From the NCBI GenBank assembly GCA_038380795.1, contig CM076266.1:45282425-45346424 (forward strand): a stretch of 64,000 nt of DNA, given 5' to 3'. Source of the DNA: Pyrocephalus nanus (Eukaryota > Chordata > Aves > Passeriformes > Tyrannidae). The notes beneath the pieces are model-generated. The model was given only the letters and a program-made list of their open reading frames with translations, did no database searches and was not told the DNA's origin. Both the position numbers and the translations under genes were made by a program. Shown piece by piece: positions 11,501 to 23,214 of the stretch; positions within the stretch are counted from its first letter, which is position 1; each line of letters begins with the position of its first letter.

Positions 11501-14500
11501 GTTAAGTTATAATGTTCCTGGACCAGGTGTACTTTAAGATTCTCTTTCTTACCAGTGGATGGATTGCCTTAGTCTTTATTTTCTTCAGCTCAAGGGAACT
11601 AAAAGGGACTAAAATGTACTCACACTGATAATTTGTTGACATGAGGAATAGTGACATGAAGAATTAGTTAATATGCATTATTCTTTCAAGAAGTCAGTAA
11701 CAAAGAAAGAGTGAGGCCTGGAAACTGTGCCAAGCTCAAAGTCAGTCTGCAAGTTAAGCTACAAATAATTACTTCAGCTTCTGAATATAAAAAATAATTT
11801 CATGGAGACAGTTACATTTCTTAAGTCCGTGGAGAATTGCTATTAAGTATGTGAATTCAAGTGGTAGCTTTCCTTTGTTTCTTTAGTGCAAAAGTATAAA
11901 ATATTAGTTAAAACTAAAGTTGTCCCTGGTATTGGTACTGAGGGAGCACAAAACAATTCTTTCATTTTACCCCTCTGTCATTTTAAATGCTAAGCAGCAG
12001 AAATGGTTGCTTTGTCTCATACTGTAACCTTCATCTCACTTCCCCTCTCAATTCACTTGTGATTTTCTTTTCTAGAACTACCTGTGACTGGTGCTCTGAA
12101 ACATGTTCTATAGTAAATCATACGTGTTCACAGCAGAGCTTAGTGAAAGGCACAGCTTGCATCTTGTGTGCCTTGAGCTCAAGTCTCCTGTGGTCAAAAT
12201 CTGTGTGTTGATCACCGTGTTGTCTTTGTAATACAGGTCGAAGCAGGAGGCCTAGAAAGGAGCAGAAATAAGAGCAGGGCCAGTTGTTTACAGTTAGTAA
12301 AACTAAAGACCCGTAATATCAGCTTTTTTACCTTACCTCTTAAATGGTGATTCTTGTTGCTGTATGTGGCAGATTACAGACATGACTAACATTTCTTATG
12401 TATTTACTGACCTTTTTCTTCTTTAAATGGGCTAGCCATACATTACATCTGTTCAATATGAACTGGGATGTGGGTCTTAAAATGTTATTTACAATGTCCT
12501 TCTCTGTGCATCAAGGAATGAGCCACACCATTTCTGCACAAAGAAATAAGCTTTCACTTGTGTAGGCAGGTTATGGTAACTGCTGTAGAGTTGTGTGAGT
12601 TTATAAATAGGAAAATGTAATATCCTGCTGTGGAAAATGCAAATACATTCAATAACAGAAAAATCCTTTACAGTTTACAGAGGTTAGAATGCCAAGCATG
12701 GTGACCAGCTGTACAGTAGAAAGTCTGTTTCTTGCAGTTTTCCCTGAGAGGTATTTAAAAAGAGGATATTAAAAGTTCTGAGTCCATGCAACATTTAGAG
12801 CATTCAGAACAATTTAGCACTGACTCACTGTGTTTTGCTGTAATAAACCGATAATAAATCTTTCAAGAATACAGTTTTATAATTAAAGTGATAGGTCCAG
12901 TGCTGTAGAATACTGACTTCAAAGGTTTTGTTATTTATCAACAGAGTGATATTTTTAGGGGACATTTTCGGGAAATGTTAGAGGAGACATTTCCAAAAAA
13001 TTTGAGACACTGAATGTGGAATTTACCTTACTTCAATGTAGGCACCTAAATGATGGACTTTTAATCAGTGTAATCACTTTGGAAAGAGAGCATCTCCATA
13101 GAACAATCTGAAATCCCCCTTGTATCTATTTTTAGTGATTTTTTTGTCCATTCAAAAATCTATGGACATAGCTCTCCTCGGTTGTTTCTACATTGTCTGT
13201 ACAGACATCCTAGGCCTCAAGCTTAGTCTAGACAATTAAATTGTAGGCAGCTGCATCTTGAATATCTTTGAAATCATGTGTTAGTATAATTAAACTCTGG
13301 TCTGCCCTTCTAGAAATCAGTCCTCAAAGTCTCTTTTATGGAAACTTTGTTGTCTGAGGGCCTCTAACTCAGAGCCTTTGTAGAGCACAGACTGCTCTTT
13401 GTTTTGCATCATATCCCATTTTTGTCCAGAGCTAATACTGATGGGCAAATGTCTATCTCATTTAGAGAGAAGTGTGACTGTCAGTACATCGTTCAGTGTA
13501 TAAAGAATATTGAGGTTTAAAACCACTCTGCTCTTTTGCAAGGAATATTTCACACAGAGTGGTAAATCAATATGTCTACAGGTAAGTACTTCATCAATTG
13601 TTACAGACTGCATAGTGAGAAAATGAATTCACCTTAGGGACATCAGCAGCCAGGTGGAACCAGCTTGCACCTTTTGGAAGAAGTATTTCTAAAATTATCT
13701 TTTAATTATCAAAATTCTGAATTACAGGAAAATTTACACACAGATTTGATTGTGGGTAGAATCTCTTAAAAAATGTTATATCAAAATAAGGATATCGTGG
13801 AATAAGAAACCCCACAACTTTAAATGAAAAACACTTTAGAAGAGGCAGGTACTATATAATTATTGTAACAAATTGTTCATTCTGGTTTTACTAGACAAAA
13901 AATTCACTCTGAAAAAAAAATCTAAGATCTAGTTCTGTTCAAAGGTACATGTGCAGATATCTATCTTTATTTCAAAGGGTGTAAAGTACACATACATATG
14001 GGTAAAATTTTGCCCTAAATTGTTGATTTCCATTAAAGCTCTTACTGTACTGTCCTCGAACTGTGCACAAATAGTATGTTCTCTGCAATGGCAAGTGCTA
14101 TCCTGTATTGACCTGTTCATCACTTTCTCTCAGTGAAAGCTTTAGATAGCAAGTGTATCTGAAATTAAGGCCAAGCTATCTAAACATCTGAGGGAAAACT
14201 CACAAGGCAGGCAAAAGAAAGAGGCAGCTTCTTTCAGATGGATCTCAGAACCAAAAAGTTCTCTGAACCACAAGTTGATCTTTCTCCATTTAACGTGCAG
14301 GCAGCTTCTAACTGAAGTCCCTCTTTACACCTGCTAAACTCTCAGAGGAAGACTTCAAAGTCTATGGACCCCATCTATAAGTGTAATTCATCCTTAAATA
14401 CTGTGATATGTGCAATTAGTCACTGAACTCAGACCTATGGATCACTCAGCGACAGAGGGGAGGATGATGACATTTCTTCTGTATGAGTTCTTCAAGTTTT

Positions 14501-17090
14501 CTCCTTGAATTGTTTTCATTATTGCTGAATGAGGAATGCTTGACCTGAGTCACACTGTTCTTGTTCAGAATATGCTTGTAAAACAGTTAGTTCTGTAATA
14601 AGGAGACTGCTTCCAACTTGTAAAATCAGAGAAGGCACTGCAAGTGTTTCCACTTCAGTCCCCCTTTGATTCCATGTTTCTGTGCCATGGTGAAGAGAAA
14701 GTGTTCATCTTTGCCTAGATATGCCACCTTATTAATTGGAATTTCCCTTGGTTTTTTAAAATGTACATTTTTACCTGTTTTACAGGTTCTCTGTAGTATA
14801 CAACATGTACTCTGAATCTCATCAATGATTTTCTTAAAATTTAAGTTTTGAGAAGAGGAGAATGAAAGAGGCAGACACTATATGTACACATGTATACATG
14901 CAAAGGAAAAGATAAAAATGATAATTTTTGGATCTTCAACCCATCAGATCCTATTTTATGCAACTGCCTTTTGATTAAAAACACAGCTTTAAATTACATT
15001 GCCTCAAAAATATTATTAAAATAAGTTAAATTATTAATTGGTTGATAAAGTACGTTTAAATGGCAGAGTGCAAACTGTTAAATTTCCTCACTCACAGTCT
15101 TAATGTAGCATAGCAGGGTCTGGTCTACATTGTATATGTAACTGTATAGGTATTTAAGTATTACACAGTGATAGGATCTTATTAAACTAAATAAAGTAGG
15201 AGCATATCAATATTTATCAGAAAATACACAAGAGTGGCTGTGTGGGGTTATTAAGAGCTGACGTGGTGATGCTGAGTATGCAGATCTTAGAATCTACAGT
15301 TTGTTTGGACATGACAGTGTACAGAAGACCTCTAAAGCAGAGTTCTTGTCATGCTGGTGATATTAAAAATCTCTTGGTCTTTTTTTCTAAGGACAGAATG
15401 TTCCCATTTAAAGGAAATTTCAGTACATATAATTGTTTTCTGTTTAGTTTTATATTATCTTGTTTCTTTGGATGTATCACTTGCCCTAAACAGTGGGTTA
15501 ATAAAAATGGGCTGTGTACTGCAGAAAGTAAAGGCACAGCAGTGTAGTGAAATCACCTTCAATGTTTCTTCCTTCCATGCTTAAAAAAAAAACCTCCTTG
15601 ATGGTAAACTGCTTTCCTGATCTCCATCAAAAAGTTACAATAAAGTTTGAGTGTATAATTCTGTTAAAATATTTGGGTGCTCTCTCAGTTTGGGAACACA
15701 CACACTTTTTAAAATGTCAGCCTTTTATCTTTAGATTGACCCTTATCAATCAGCTGAGTTGAAATTGTAGGTCTTGTTCTACAAGCTGAAAAATAGAGCT
15801 TGTCAGATCATTTCTTTCAGATTTCGAAAAAACCTTCAGAAATTTTTTCTTTTAGCAAAGATTTATACAAATATTTTCTTCTATTAAAGAAAAAGGAACT
15901 TAAATAATAGTTCTCTATAGTTTTAAATATAAAAAAATCTGTAAGATTTCAGAGTAAACTAAGTTTACAACATTTCTAGGCAGAAATACTTTTCCATTGC
16001 ACATATTTGATATTAATACTGAATGAGGCAGTGATTTATTTCCAAAGACTCTGTGAATATGAAAGCTTAACAGTTCATAGTAATTATAGATCAATGTGAT
16101 TTACAATAAAGACTTGGCATTAGGATCTTGGCTAGCACATAGTAACGCACAATTGTAACATGCACTTATTATTCAATTCAGTGTCTTTGTCATTTGAATT
16201 TCATACTCTACAGAGATTTCAAAGTGAAATAAAAGATGACACTAAACATGAGGTACTTCAGCATACAATTTTTCATTTTAAAACTATCTAAGCAGATGAA
16301 CCAAAACCAAAAAGAATTGTCTTTACAGCATGAAGCCATTATCATTTCCTTTTTTGATTTCTACAATGAAAAGTCATGTAAATAGCAGTAAATCCTACAT
16401 GTTTGACTACACTAGCTAATTAGGAAATAATTATGCCATGGCATTTTGTCAGACTTGCTGGTGCTCCATTAATGTGCATTTCAGATTTAGTACACAGAGT
16501 GGTGGATTATTTCTTTTCATTTTTGCTTTTGATATGTGATGTGGTTATTTTCTACAATAAATAAATAAAACCCAGTTGATAGATGATATAAAAAGTTTCT
16601 GTGTTTAATTAGCTTTGAAAACTGCAGACAAAACTCTTTGCAATGCTTATATTCTTTTCCTTTTGCAAAACACTGACAAGCAGTTCAAGTTGAGACAGTT
16701 TCCTGATACTTATCAGCCACCCACAGTTTCTGTGGGTCATGTGAGAAACTGCAATCTACTTTTAAGTGTAAAACAAATAAGTGAATTCTTCTCTCTGGCT
16801 ATTGATTCAGATTAAGCTTCCTCCAGTATCTGTAACCCTCTGTCCAGGGTTGATATTATAGAGGTTTATTTAATTTGGAATTGTCAAAAACTATTTGTCT
16901 GACACTCCTTTACACAAACACAAATTCAGGAACAAATGGACAGTAGAAATAAATAACAGAAACTGTGGTTTGCATTTGACATTTCCTTATCAGAGTTTTT
17001 TGGGCACTGTGTCTTCCCTCCAGATGCTCCATCTTTATATAATAATCAGTAACACAGAATGTGTTGTAAAGCTATAAACTTATCTTTGCT
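8551..17090. other. Gene-free AT-rich stretch
   Basis: About 8.5 kb without a recognisable gene, RNA gene or repeat family. The open frames are all under about 105 codons and show no known domain. A small perfect inverted repeat lies at 15954-15968 (7-base arms, one-base centre). Around 16385-16470 the sequence is rich in homeodomain-like TAATTA-type words (CTAATTAGG, AATAATTATG) and could be a conserved non-coding element. That is speculative. Confidence 0.5.
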
Positions 17091-17385
17091 CTTCTCCCCC
17101 TCTACTCCGCTCTGGTGATGCTCCACCTGGAGAGCTGCATCCAGGTCTGGGGCCACCAACATAAGAATGACATGGACCTGTTGGAGCAAGGCCAGAGGAG
17201 GCCACCAAGATGATCAGAAGGCTGACGTGTCTCTCCTAGGAAGACAGGTTAAGAGAGCTGAGGTTGTTCAGCCTGGAGAAGAGAAGGCTCCAAGGAGACC
17301 TTAGAGCACCTTCCAATACCCAAGGTGGGCCTACAAGAAAGCTGGAGAGGGACTTTTTACAAGGGCATGTAGTGACACGACAACA
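17091..17385 (+). mobile_element. CR1 LINE fragment, ORF2 C-terminal part (sense)
   Basis: The plus strand matches the sense strand of CR1 late ORF2. It has a 'ctctactc.gctct' start, then 'ccacctggagagctgcatcca', 'gacatggacctgttggag', 'gttgttcagcctggagaag', and finally 'gggactttttacaagggc' and 'atgtagtga'. The homologous protein is the region after the RT catalytic core (HLE.C.Q.WGP, then LFSLEKRRL). The fragment stops before the 3' UTR and terminal octamers. There are no intact long frames, so it is decayed. It abuts an oppositely oriented CR1 piece on its right. Confidence 0.88.
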
Positions 17386-17390
17386 TATAG

Positions 17391-17770
17391 GTGGGTACCT
17401 GAAGAACAACTGGTCTTACTGTAAAGACTGAGGCAAAGAAGCACCTGAAGCATTAAATGCCTCAGCCTCTTCCTCATCCTTAGTCATCCTTTGTTTCCTC
17501 CCGCATCCACTAAAGGATGGAGATTATCCTTAGCCCTGCTTTTATTGGCTATGCGGTTATAGAAAAAATTTTATTGTCCAGACAAAATTACAGTTGAGCT
17601 TTGTCTCTTCTAATTTTCCTCCTGCATAACCTCATGACATCCTTGTAGTCCTCCTGAGTTTCCTGTCCCTTCTTCCAAAGGTCATAAAATCTCCTGTTTT
17701 TCCTAAGTCCCAGAAAAATTTCTCTGTTCAACTGAGCTGGTCATCTTCACTGCTGGCTTATCTTAGTCAA
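17391..17770 (-). mobile_element. CR1 LINE fragment, ORF2 linker before RT (antisense)
   Basis: The plus strand is the reverse complement of the CR1 segment between the endonuclease and RT domains. Landmarks are 'agaacaactggtcttact', 'aaagactgaggcaaagaa', 'cctcagcctcttcctcatcc', 'catccactaaaggatggaga', 'catgacatccttgtagtcc' and 'cccttcttccaaaggtcat'. Similarity fades after about 17760. The same linker landmark (aaagactgaagcaaa) occurs in the longer CR1 near 56930. It is oriented against the adjoining fragment at 17091-17385. Confidence 0.85.
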
Positions 17771-19719
17771 CTTTGAATAGCTGTATTCCATTAGTTTTCT
17801 GCTTTAAACCTTCTGTCAAAATAGTTCACATATTTAAGCAGAAGACAATTTATTTTAAAAGTGTAAAACACTGAAAGAACTGCTTTAATAACTTTTTCTC
17901 TTTTTTAATTACTACCACAACGTGTTGTTGGAAATTTTAAATGAAATATTATTATACTTAAACAGCAGTTATATTTTACAAGACAATTTCTAATTTAACA
18001 TTTTAAAAAATCACTATAGGTTGTTATTTGAAATTAAATTCCAAGAAATTATTGATTTTTGTGAGATTTTATGAGCAGCTTTTCAGTAAAATTTTATCAA
18101 AGGTGAAGTCATAACATTTGAATAAGTTCATATTATGTGTAGTTAATATGGTGCTTGCAGTTTAACATTACATATTTAATCAAAACAAAGAAGAGAGCAA
18201 TATATATATACATATTTTATATATACTTCAGATATCTACCTTGTTTATAGTACAAATGTGTTTGTTTCTAACCTGTTTTTCTAACGGAATTCCCTATGTA
18301 TATTAAATTTTTTTGCCAAATATACAGCAAAATAATTACAATTAGTCATGCTATTTAGGAATGTCAGAATTTAGGATATATATTGTTAATCTACTCTTTT
18401 TTCATTTTATTATCCTGTAGCTTGGATTTCCAGAATGTGAATTAATTTCTATAAAAACCCAGTGTAAGCATGCACTGCAGCAAAATATTTCTGTCTTCAA
18501 ATCATGCTTTAGACATTTTTCATTTGCAAATGCTGATTTTCATCAACAGTGAGACTATACGTGCAAAGGAATTCAAAAGCTACAGCCTTGTTTTTCCATG
18601 TAACCCCAAGAATCTGACATAAATCTAAAAATGCATAAGTTATTCAGCTCTGGCTGCACAGTTTTGAAGAACAGGTAAATATACACATTTGTCACTCAAC
18701 AATCCTACGAATCATTTTGCTAGACTAAGAAAAAAAGTCAGTCTCACCTAATTTTATAGCTGTTGAATAGCTAGCTGAGTTACCTCTGTATGCAGCTGGA
18801 GAATGAGGAAACATGCAACAAGGATGGGTATCTGTGTGTGTATGTGAGTGAGAAAAGAGGAATATCCTTTTTTTTTGGAAAGGTGAATATCTTTAATGGA
18901 GATTGGCAAATTAGTTTTATCAAACTGGGAAAATTTAAGATAACAAATCTGTAGTCAAAACAGTCACCTGGGAGATAATCAGATGAAAAGCTAGCCTCAC
19001 TGCGACAATTACTGTTTTAGCTGAAGGAATTAAGCTAGCAAAATGCATGATAAAGACACAGTTATTTAAAAAAACCTTTTGATCATATGGCTTAATATCA
19101 AGAAGAATACAGACAAGTTGTACCACTTGATGTCTCTGTGCTGATAAAACTGCCATTCTAGAAGCATTATTTGTTGGTCTGACTGTTGACAAGAGTAGAC
19201 CAAGGCAGTAGGTAGTGGTGATATATTAAGAAAGGGGCCAGATAAATTTTAGTAGAAAAATCTATTGGTGGCTATTAATGACTGGATGACAGGGAGAATA
19301 TAGTCAGGAACTATCATCATATTTTAACTCTTTCTATACCTAAGCATCCATTACAGTTGTTATCAGAGATAGGTTACAATGTTAGATGAACACCTTGGAA
19401 GAATTCTTCCAGCAACCGATTCAGAGTCTTAACTTTGCATATCTCCAAATAGCTGTCTGCATTTCAGCTATGTGTTTAAGCTCCCATTGTAGTGAGTGGA
19501 GAGCTAGTCAAATGATGTCTAAGAGATTTTTGGATATTTTAACTTTTGTAGATTTTAGAAGTAGTTGCGTAGTAAATGTAGATTTTGACATAGCTGTATT
19601 ATATCCCTTACCATGTAGCATAATAGTTATGCATACCCAACCCTGTTACCACATTTCATATCAATCCCTCTAAATTCTGCTAGCATATTTAGTCTTTCTT
19701 TCAAGGTAGAATTGTAGAA
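17771..19719. other. Non-coding AT-rich stretch
   Basis: No gene is recognised. It contains a TA-rich tract at about 18199-18230 and a GT-rich patch near 18832-18850. The open frames at 18935-19192 (minus) and 19386-19673 (plus) show no domain and are treated as chance. Confidence 0.5.
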
Positions 19720-20105
19720 AACCACTTCTGTTTAAGAACATAACACCCTAAGCCTGGACCAGGAGATATCACACAGACACAGTAACCTTCAAGTCTAGAA
19801 CTTTGGAAGAGGTCCAAGGACTGTATGTGCTACGAAGAAGATGAAGATGAGGAAGAGCTCCCAAAGATCGCAAAACCAAAACCAAAAGCTCCCAAAGACC
19901 CCCCTCCAAAATCCCCACTCCTGTGTCGGGGGCAGAACTGGGGGTGGATAAATCTTGGATTGGATGAACCTTATTATAAAATCATAGAACCACTGTCTGT
20001 GTGTGCACACTTGGTGTGTATTCCCCTGGCCTGAAGGTTCATTAAAGGACCCGTTATTTTTATCTTATTTTATACTCTAAATCGGTGGAGTCTTTTTCTC
20101 CACAG
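19720..20105 (+). mobile_element. Probable solo LTR of an endogenous retrovirus
   Basis: The block differs in texture from its surroundings. It is richer in C and G, with 'cctggaccaggagatatcac', a C-rich patch (about 19890-19925), a GGATAAA word near 19947, and a TATAAAATC word near 19975. Then comes 'cccctggcctgaaggttcat' with ATTAAAGGACCC (a poly-A-signal-like word) and a T-rich tail ending in 'ttctccaca'. That order, with a promoter-like word, a poly-A-like word, a T-rich segment and a CA end, fits an LTR in plus orientation. It resembles avian ERV LTRs that I recall, but I cannot name the family. No target-site duplication was found. A 70-codon frame (19825-20034) with an acidic run and a Pro/Lys-rich run lies inside it, so a retrocopied gene 3' end is an alternative. 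Confidence 0.45.
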
Positions 20106-22759
20106 TCTCTTTAGGCAACACAAATAGTCTAGAGTATCATTTTGCTGACCTGCACTCACTTTCAGTTGTTACAGCAGTTTATTTTTTGCCAATACTTACT
20201 GACAGATCATTTCCTGACCTCCCCGAAGCTATTATCTGTTTCTCTGTATTCTCAGGTTTTATTTGAAAGAAACTAAATCTCTAAACACTGTGTTTGTGAA
20301 GTTTGGATGTGAATTGAATACAAGCAACACAAATGTATGTGAAGGAAGAATGAAACAACTGAGATGTAATCCAGCCTTTCCCCTACATTCTTGCAGAACA
20401 AAATATAGAAAAAAATTCATATGTAGCAGATGCCACCACTCTCAAATCTATAATTTCTTCACCTTTAATTAGATGTTTTACATAGATGATGTGACTACTT
20501 TAATTCTCTACTGTTCAGGTCTTCAGGATTACAGCCTTCTTGCTAATTTTCTGGAAAGAAGCAATGTGTTATGATGCCAAAAACTAGTACAGCTTTAATA
20601 GTTAAGTCAGTTAATTTTCATCCAGTCTTGCGAATGCCGAAGGTAAGGATCTTTGCAGACCTCTATGCACAACTAGGGAGAATAAAGCTTGTGGAGCAAA
20701 CTAAAGCCAAGAGGTAATGCAGTCATATTTTGAATGGACTTAGTGACAGTGCCTGACAATACTCCATCCTATTTCTCATCTTATTTTTTTTAACCGTTGT
20801 CCTTTTTGCCTTGCTATGCACTTGTGCTGTATTTCCATGAGATGATTGCTGTTCCATTCCAGTGAAATGAGTGATGTGAATTTAGTAGATACGAAAATAG
20901 TGAAATAATAGAATTATGTTATATACATGAATGAAACATTAATAACACCTCAGAGAAAGGTGAAATGTATAGGTAGGAAACAACCCAAACTCTGAAATTT
21001 CTCTCTTTCACCGTGTCTACAGTAACAAGGAATGTCTGGGTGCTTGTGTCAGCAAACATATTCATCCTACAAAGAAAGTTATTGCTTTCACAGTGAGACA
21101 GCTTTTCAGTGAGAGCAAAATAAAAGTTTATCTTCTGTAGAAGTGTCTTTTTGTTTTTCAGAGACAGACTTTCCTAGAATAAATGTTGCTGCCCTTCTGT
21201 TTAAGTCCATAAGCACTAAATCTGTGTAACTGAGGATTCGGTGTCCTATCTCATCTCTTATCATTGGCTGGTTTTAATACCCTTTATCTCCCCAGAATAT
21301 TTGTCAAGGACTTAGAAATCATCTTCAAGGTGCAAAGCAATGTGTTGCAGAGGATCTTAAATTTTTCCCTGCATAAATAACATTGAAAGAAAATTACTCT
21401 TTTTATTATTATTTTAATAGCATTTCATTAACAAGTCCCTTTTGGTTAATGAGTAGCAGTGGTAATCTACAATGACTGGGATATTCCCTGTAGTGCTTTA
21501 GTGAAACAGTGGAACACACAATATAGTGGTACTGATTCAATAAAAAGTAGGAGCTTGTTAGCACTTCTCCTATTGAGATTATTTCACCAAAATATCAGAG
21601 AGCATTGTTTACTTTTGGCTATTTAACACGGGACACTTATCAACTTCTAATGACCTCTGAACACCTGAATCTAATGTGTTAACAGGTATGCCCTCCTGCA
21701 AAAACTCCTCTTTGGCTGAACCCTTCAAATTTGCACAAAAAATAGTCATTGAGAATAACCTGATACAGGTGAGGTCTTGAAAAGTGTACTCAGGTTTTTT
21801 TCGTGGTGTCATCTATTATTCCAGATACTCCCAAATGTATTTAAAATGTTTTTCAAAGTACCACCTTTGGCTTTTAATGTTTACTAGATAAGGGGGGAAA
21901 ATAGGCTTTCTGCTGATTGTGGAAAAAAATAAATCTTTTGTGGACTGTGTTTGAGTAGGAGTAGATAAAGAGTCTCATTGTGTTAGATCCTTTGTTGGGA
22001 GCTTTGTCAGTTTTGGAAGCCAAAAAAAAAAACATTGTGTGCATGAAGGAATTTCAACATTTAAAATTAGATGACAGGGTTAGTTGGTGTCAAAAATAAA
22101 ATAAGATCAGTCACGAGACCTGACTGGTGTCTTAAGTCATCTGATCAAGTGTGGTAAACTACATCCGAGTTTGCCATCTAGATCATCTAAAATTGTTTTA
22201 TCATGAAATGGGAGAAAGAAGAACTTCAGTTCATTTCATCCTAAAGAAAATATCTAAAATACGTAGAACTGATATAGACAAAATAGGTCAGATTAATTGA
22301 GCTTTGAGCTTCTGACTTTACAGAAGCATAGGGTGACCCATACAGATGTAGAAGATAAAACCCTAAAAAGCTAAAATGGATAAGGTCAGTTCAACTCAGC
22401 CTTTCTCCTAAATCATAAAGAAAGAACTTTTAAGTGTTTCAGTCTTTTCATCTGACAATAGAGTTGGTAATATTAAAACACTCATATGTCCTGCCTGTTA
22501 ACATTGGTTAACGCTATCCAAGGATTAGTTTCAATTTGATAGCTGGATCTGTCACTGAACTTGAAAGATCTCCCAAGTATAGGCTGCAGGGAAGTAATTA
22601 GAATAGATGTCTCCCTCCTGGGATATCTTATACCCCCATGCACATATTTTGAGTAAACAGTACAGCATACAGGAATTGGAGAAATACCACAGAGATCCAG
22701 GTAGATCTCTAACATTTTTAATGTTCATTGACACCTTTATTGTAATCAAGACCTTATAC
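20106..22759. other. Non-coding stretch between two LTR-like blocks
   Basis: No gag, pol or env homology is seen, so the flanking LTR-like blocks do not bracket a provirus. A donor-like AAG/GTAAGG at about 20642 has no convincing partner acceptor or frame. Nothing else is recognised. Confidence 0.5.
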
Positions 22760-23214
22760 TGGTTTTGTCAGGGATGGAGTTAATTTTAGTCATGGTGGCT
22801 TATATGGTGCTGTTTTTGATTTGTGACCAAGATGGTGTTGATAGCACACCAATGTTTATCTACTGTTGAGCATTTCAAGTGGATGCGAGTGGGAAGGGGA
22901 CACAAGATGGGAAGGGACACTGCCAAGATAGCTGAATCCCACTGACCAAAGGGATATTCCACATCATATGATATTGTCCTCAGAAAAAAAAAAAAAAAAA
23001 AGAATGGAGAAAGAAGGAGAAGATATTTGAAGTTATGACATTTGTCTTATCAAGTAACCATTACCCTTGATCCAGCCATACTTTCCTGGAAAAAGCTTTT
23101 GCTTCACCTATTAACCTCTCTTTATCACAATGTACAATTTTTTTCATTTTTACTTTTTATGTGAATTAGCCGATGTGTGGGGCTAAGATGTCTACCAGGT
23201 GTAGCCCAAAATAG
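22760..23214 (+). mobile_element. Solo LTR, avian ERVL-like
   Basis: The order and wording match an LTR common in bird genomes. It starts with 'gggatggagttaattttag', then 'gctgtttttgatttgtg', 'gatggtgttgatagcacacc', 'ctgaccaaagggatattcc', 'catatgat', and then a purine-rich leader. Next come 'gacatttgtcttatcaagta', 'ctttcctgga', 'gcttcacctattaac', 'ctctctttatcaca', and finally 'gtgtggggct' with a 'gtagcccaaaa' end. Regulatory content of the usual type (promoter, poly-A signal, R/U5) would lie in this order. A run of 17 or more A bases at about 22983-23000 occupies the place where I would expect the TATA region. No internal retroviral genes lie on either side, so this is a solo LTR, probably left by LTR-LTR recombination. 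It is moderately diverged. Confidence 0.8.

Noticed and set aside
18935..19192. 85-codon minus-strand frame, considered as transposase debris
   Set aside because: No catalytic motif, terminal inverted repeat or family similarity was found.
19720..23214. A provirus bracketed by the two LTR-like blocks
   Set aside because: The two blocks are different sequences and nothing between them resembles gag, pol or env.
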